A DNA stretch of 10,474 nucleotides from JBCAWW01 sp039024315 (GTDB taxonomy: Bacteria; Bacteroidota; Bacteroidia; J057): assembly GCA_039024315.1 (NCBI GenBank), contig JBCCQN010000258.1, forward strand, positions 1 through 10,474, written 5' to 3'. Below, piece after piece: positions 6,497-10,474 of this stretch. How positions within the stretch are numbered: position 1 is the first letter of the stretch; every line of letters starts with the position of its first letter. Both the position numbers and the translations under genes were made by a program. A model generated the notes under the pieces. The model had not been told where the DNA came from. It saw only the letters and a list, made by a program, of their open reading frames with translations, and did not search any database.

Positions 6497-9400
6497 TTAA
6501 TCTGGAATTTGTTCTACACGGCTGCGATTGTTCCAACCCGCGCTGCGGTCTGCAGCGTCAGTGGCGCCATCACAGGTAGCATCTGAACGTTTGTAACCTA
6601 CAGTGGAGCGCTCGTTCCAAAGTAGGCTGCGGTCTGCCGCATCGATTACTTTGTCCCCAGTTACATTGGCACTTACCATACAGTAGTTACCTGTAGAACC
6701 AATCGGATTTTGAGCGTTTGTACCATAAGTAGGAGTAGATCCGTCAATGAAGTTTAGCACCAGAGCTGAACCGTCAAGACTGATCGGAGTCTGAGTCATG
6801 ATACCGAGGTGATTACGATGCTTAATCGCAAAGTAGTATGTAGCATGGGCGACTCCGTCGAACGATACTGCGGAACTGCCGTCGGCATCAACGATATCTC
6901 CATCTCGCTGGATGAGAGCAGCCTTGGCCGCTACTACAATTGTTGGATCTGTAGCATCACGTAGTTCAACCCAAACCCAATCAACAACTGCATCATCACC
7001 GCTTACGTTCATCGTGGTCGCTGACATACTTTCACCGCCAGTACTACCAACATGGGTGTATCCTAGCGCAGTATATGGCTCATTAGCAGGCAGGTAGGAG
7101 AGGCTGCGCAAATCATCACTCATTCTTGAGTCTGTCGTGCTATATGGTCCTTCAAGAATTGCCTTAGGCGCAACGACTACCATATTATTTGTATAGGCAG
7201 AACAAGGAGACTCGTTGCAGTTCAAATCGACGTTGACATCGCCATGGCTACTGTAGCTTAGACCCGCGAGGGTTCCACTCCACCCAAACCAAGCACTAAA
7301 GCCGTAGGAATTATCCTTGTCATTGGCACCTATCCCTAGCTGCCCCCCTAAAGAATAATCAGCTGGGTCATGAGTAAGCATAAGTACATCACCATCGTAA
7401 ACCGATCCAGGGGATCCTGTGAGTGAGGAGATTGCTGATATCTCAAAATAAGCCCAGTTAACGTGTTCTACCACCGCTACGGTATTTTGCTGACTATCAT
7501 TTTTGTATCCCCGACCGAGGCCGCTCCAGCTTGTCCAATCACGACGATTTTCAATTTGGAAGCTTACGTCAAACTTGACATTTGGATTGGAAGCATTCAC
7601 TACTGTACCCGTTAAGGTACCTGTGCCGTCATTAAAGAACTTAAAGCTACCCGTTGTCTCCCAAAGGAAACGAGGTTCAAGGGTTCCACCGCTACCATCT
7701 GGGAAGTCGTACAGATAAACCGCATGGTTGTTAAATGAACCTCCTGGCACATCATCGCCAAAATTAGTAGCAACACATGAGCGATCTAAGTTCTCCTGAA
7801 CAATAATGGTGATTACGGCAGAGGCATCTGGGCAGGTATTTGTACTGCTTACGGTGTAAACAAGTGGATAGACTCCAAGCAAAGCTGTAGTATTGAAGCT
7901 TGCTCCACTTAAGCCGCCGCTAAAAGAAGGATCAGAAAACATACCCCCTGCTACAGTAACTAGAGAGGTCAAGTCGATAATCTCTCCTTCACAAACCGTG
8001 AGGGAGTTATTAGCTCCCGCGGTAGTGGTTGGGTCTACCATAAATGACAAGGTAACTACCGAATCACAACCCGCTGCAGTAGTGAAGGTCTCGACATAAA
8101 CACCATCTACAGTCAACATCTGGGTACCGAAAACAAATGGTAAATCATTAGCGCATACCGTTTCCATCACAGTGTTTGTTTTTGAAGCTACCACTGAGAA
8201 AGTAATGCTCGAACTGGCCACACAGGCACCGTTAGTAGCAGTTACCAGAATCACGTCTCCATCTGCGATCGCCACATCTGTAGGATCAGCAATTGGACTA
8301 GACATATTAGCATTGGCTATATGGCTACCGAGATTACTGACGGTATTTTGGGAGAATTCTGTCCATTCTGTACCTAACTCTGGGAAACCAGCGCTAGAGC
8401 TAGTTACGCCAGCTGTTACATCAGCATTGCGAACCAGCGTAGCATTGGCAGTATTGAAGGAGCCTTGTACCCATTGGGCACCTGGATCTTCACCGATATG
8501 GCCAAAGATATCTACATATGTTCCCGATACTGTATTGTATAAGCCCAAGGCATCATCCCCATTAAAGTTGACCGCAGAGACATTTACCACTGCACCCGTA
8601 TATGCGGTTGCACTTGGGTTGGCAAGAACCAATACTTCACCGTCGTTAAGTGAGCCAGAAAGGGTCTGGTTGGTAGAAGTAGTACTGCCATTGAAGAAGA
8701 TTCTGAACTCATAGTCTGATAGATCAACTGTCGAGCCAGTACCATTGTAGATTTCTACATATTTGGTAAATCCAGAACCTTCTACATACTCAGAGAAGAA
8801 GAGCTCAGAAATACCTCCAGTAGCTGGCCTTGCGTAGCTTAGGTTAGCAGTTGAGGCAGTGATTTGACTCTCATAACTTGTCAAATCAACACTAGAAGCA
8901 GCACTGGAGCATAATTCCGGTGTTATGTCTGCCAAGACAGGTAATGTACTGACATTAAACGTTAGCATTACCGTTGAATCACAACCGTCAGCAGTCATGA
9001 AGACCTCTGTATAGGAACCTGGAGTATTTAGGGTTTGCGTACCAAAGATAAACGGCAGCTCATCCTCACACACTGTTACGATATCTGTAACATTGTAGGC
9101 AGGGACTACATCCAAGGTGAGTGTAACGACGGAGTCGCAGCCAGACGGACCAATAAATGTCTCTACATACACCCCATCCATATTGAGGCTCTGAGAGCCA
9201 AACAGGAAGGGAAGATCTGCTGCACAGACGGTTTCACTAACTGCGTTGGTAACTGTAGGCGTTACCGAGAAGCTAATCGTAGTACTCGCGGGTGGGCAAG
9301 TACCTGCGGTAAACGTAACGGTTATCACGTCGCCATCCGCAATCATTACATCTGTAGGATCGGCAATCACTACTGGAGCACCTCCATTTACAGTATGGCT

Positions 9401-10474
9401 ACCGAGATTACTCACGGTATTTTGTGCAAACTCTGTCCATTCTGTACCCAACTCTGGGAAACCAGGGCTAGAGCTAGTTACGCCAGCTGTTACATCAGCA
9501 TTGCGAACCAGCGTAGCATTGGCAGTATTGAAGGAACCTTGTACCCATTGGGCACCTGGATCTTCACCGATATGGCCAAATATGTCCGCGTAGGTGCCTG
9601 TTGCAGTATTGTACAAGCCTATGGCATCATCTCCATTAAAGTTGACGGCGGAGACATTTACCACTGTACCTGTATATGCAGTTGCACTTGGGTTGGCAAG
9701 CACTAATACTTCACCGTCGTTAAGTGAGCCAGAAAGGGTCTGGTTGGTAGAAGTAGTACTGCCGTTGAAGAAAATTCTGAACTCGTAGTCTGAAAGATCA
9801 ACTGTCGAGCCAGTACCATTATAGATTTCTACATATTTGGTAAATCCAGAACCTTCTACATACTCAGAGAAGAAGAGCTCATTGATACCCATAGGAGGCC
9901 CTGGCTGACTGTAGCTAAAGACACCTGTTGAAGAAGTAATTGCACTCTCAAAAGTAGTCAAATCAACACTTGCTGCAGCACTTTCACAAATGTCTGGAGT
10001 AAGCGCTGTAAGAATAGGGGATGCTGCTTGAACCACCGTGAAGCTAGCAGAAGTACCTACACAGCCATTGGCATCAGTTACGGTTACAGTATAAGTACCT
10101 ACTCCTACCATGATCGTCTGAGTCGTTTCGCCAGTGGACCACTGATAACTGGCATAAGTACCCGCATCAAGCGTTACCATTGAACCTGGACATACCGTCA
10201 TTGGACCACTGATCGTTGGCATTGGATTCGCGTTTTCTATTACCGTTACGGTAGCAGAGGTGCCGCTACAACCGTTGGCATCTACGACACTAACTGAGTA
10301 AGTGCCTGCCAAAGCCGTGATGGTTTGAGTAGTCTCACCAGTTGACCAGAGATAGCTGGCATAAGTACCCGCATCTAGCGTTACCCCACCGGTACCTTCA
10401 CAATATGCTAACGGACCACTGATCACCGGAGTAATCACTGAATTTTCCACTACCGTAAAGCTAGCAGAAGTACC
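6497..10474 (-). CDS. Giant modular surface protein with lamin-tail, Ig/SprB-like and Asp-rich C-terminal modules, 5' partial
   Basis: The frame is open to the right edge, so the gene starts beyond the window; a GTG at 10450 is internal. 1325 residues are visible. From the N-side there are two YxWSTGETTQTI...GC repeats (about 1-150), typical of large Bacteroidota adhesins. Next is a lamin-tail domain (about 197-361: ELFFSEYVEG, KYVEIYNGTGSTVDLSDYEF, LNDGEVLVLANPS), then two 'VCxxxLPFxFGxQ...GCDS' modules. A second, nearly identical lamin-tail domain (about 555-719) follows, then another VCxxDLPF...GCDSVV module and an Ig-like CEGE...FSDPSFSGG module. Residues about 892-1093 form a beta-rich domain I do not recognise. 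Residues about 1104-1270 form a module with VDWVWVELRD, ALIQRDGDIVDADG and YFAIKHRNHLG. Last come paired Asp-rich loops (N1270-D1281, D1298-D1309) resembling dockerin/EF-hand calcium loops. No enzyme motif is visible, so an adhesive or structural surface role is inferred. The stop at 6497 is followed by a terminator. Confidence 0.88.
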   Translation of the reverse strand, partial: GTSASFTVVENSVITPVISGPLAYCEGTGGVTLDAGTYASYLWSTGETTQTITALAGTYSVSVVDANGCSGTSATVTVIENANPMPTISGPMTVCPGSMVTLDAGTYASYQWSTGETTQTIMVGVGTYTVTVTDANGCVGTSASFTVVQAASPILTALTPDICESAAASVDLTTFESAITSSTGVFSYSQPGPPMGINELFFSEYVEGSGFTKYVEIYNGTGSTVDLSDYEFRIFFNGSTTSTNQTLSGSLNDGEVLVLANPSATAYTGTVVNVSAVNFNGDDAIGLYNTATGTYADIFGHIGEDPGAQWVQGSFNTANATLVRNADVTAGVTSSSPGFPELGTEWTEFAQNTVSNLGSHTVNGGAPVVIADPTDVMIADGDVITVTFTAGTCPPASTTISFSVTPTVTNAVSETVCAADLPFLFGSQSLNMDGVYVETFIGPSGCDSVVTLTLDVVPAYNVTDIVTVCEDELPFIFGTQTLNTPGSYTEVFMTADGCDSTVMLTFNVSTLPVLADITPELCSSAASSVDLTSYESQITASTANLSYARPATGGISELFFSEYVEGSGFTKYVEIYNGTGSTVDLSDYEFRIFFNGSTTSTNQTLSGSLNDGEVLVLANPSATAYTGAVVNVSAVNFNGDDALGLYNTVSGTYVDIFGHIGEDPGAQWVQGSFNTANATLVRNADVTAGVTSSSAGFPELGTEWTEFSQNTVSNLGSHIANANMSSPIADPTDVAIADGDVILVTATNGACVASSSITFSVVASKTNTVMETVCANDLPFVFGTQMLTVDGVYVETFTTAAGCDSVVTLSFMVDPTTTAGANNSLTVCEGEIIDLTSLVTVAGGMFSDPSFSGGLSGASFNTTALLGVYPLVYTVSSTNTCPDASAVITIIVQENLDRSCVATNFGDDVPGGSFNNHAVYLYDFPDGSGGTLEPRFLWETTGSFKFFNDGTGTLTGTVVNASNPNVKFDVSFQIENRRDWTSWSGLGRGYKNDSQQNTVAVVEHVNWAYFEISAISSLTGSPGSVYDGDVLMLTHDPADYSLGGQLGIGANDKDNSYGFSAWFGWSGTLAGLSYSSHGDVNVDLNCNESPCSAYTNNMVVVAPKAILEGPYSTTDSRMSDDLRSLSYLPANEPYTALGYTHVGSTGGESMSATTMNVSGDDAVVDWVWVELRDATDPTIVVAAKAALIQRDGDIVDADGSSAVSFDGVAHATYYFAIKHRNHLGIMTQTPISLDGSALVLNFIDGSTPTYGTNAQNPIGSTGNYCMVSANVTGDKVIDAADRSLLWNERSTVGYKRSDATCDGATDAADRSAGWNNRSRVEQIPD
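8321..8806 (-). repeat. Lamin-tail repeat copy 2 within the giant gene
   Basis: This 486-bp segment matches 9395-9880 with a constant offset of 1074 bp (358 codons) and no indels. By eye it is about 93% identical, with mismatches clustered in the middle and long runs identical (for example about 68 bp around 8394-8461). It encodes the second lamin-tail domain. Confidence 0.9.
9395..9880 (-). repeat. Lamin-tail repeat copy 1 within the giant gene
   Basis: This is the counterpart of 8321-8806 and encodes the first lamin-tail domain in reading order. Flanking codons also align in protein (SAAxSVDLTxxES upstream, ADPTDVxIADGDVI downstream), but their DNA identity is lower. Confidence 0.9.
10030..10474 (-). 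repeat. Array of about 69-residue WSTGETTQTI-type repeats running off the window edge
   Basis: Two units are spaced 207 bp apart (the tract GGCATAAGTACCCGCATC occurs at 10151 and 10358). The sequence AAGCTAGCAGAAGTACC at 10041 recurs at 10458, an offset of 417 bp. That places the end of another unit at the window edge, so the array continues upstream of the visible part. Confidence 0.8.

Noticed and set aside
8172..9788. Plus-strand reading frames opposite the giant surface gene
   Set aside because: They are antisense shadows; the frames repeat because the lamin-tail DNA repeats, and no start signals or known domains are seen.
6497..10450. GTG at 10450 as start of the giant gene
   Set aside because: The frame stays open to 10474, and the residues upstream of it (GTSASFTVV) repeat an internal segment of the protein, so the start lies outside the window.

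Overview
The window looks like chromosomal DNA from a Bacteroidota bacterium, probably of the Saprospiria (Lewinella-like) group. The evidence is a protein with a type IX secretion (T9SS) type A sorting tail, a giant surface protein built from lamin-tail and WSTGETTQTI-type repeats, signal peptides ending in A-Q, and starts without clear Shine-Dalgarno sequences. The placement is by family recognition only. I found no tRNA, rRNA, CRISPR array, transposase or phage gene.

Layout: (1) 1-1125 (+) is the 3' part of an RtcB-type RNA ligase gene with an intact active site, followed by a terminator. (2) 1126-1799 is non-coding and dominated by four tandem copies of a 91-bp unit. (3) 1800-2735 (+) is a protein of the aminoglycoside phosphotransferase (APH)/choline kinase-like fold, followed by a long hairpin. 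(4) 2881-3468 and 3505-4086 (+) are two secreted paralogues, 36 bp apart, with a hairpin abutting the second start codon. (5) 4083-5003 (-) is an exported protein with an SH3-like segment; its stop codon overlaps the stop of the preceding + gene. (6) 5004-5236 is non-coding, with several hairpins and diverged pieces of the 91-bp repeat. (7) 5237-6427 (-) is a T9SS-sorted secreted protein. (8) 6497-10474 (-) is the C-terminal 1325 residues of a giant modular surface protein that runs off the right edge, with a terminator between it and the gene at 5237-6427.

The left half is a set of small, apparently unrelated units: RNA repair, a small-molecule kinase-like enzyme and a secreted paralogue pair. 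The right half is devoted to the cell surface. I see no multi-gene defence or biosynthetic system. The points most worth a second look are the 91-bp repeat family with its covarying mini-hairpin, the start-codon hairpin between the paralogues, the patchy recent duplication of lamin-tail modules, and the giant protein's C-terminus, which has paired Asp-rich loops instead of a recognisable type A sorting domain.
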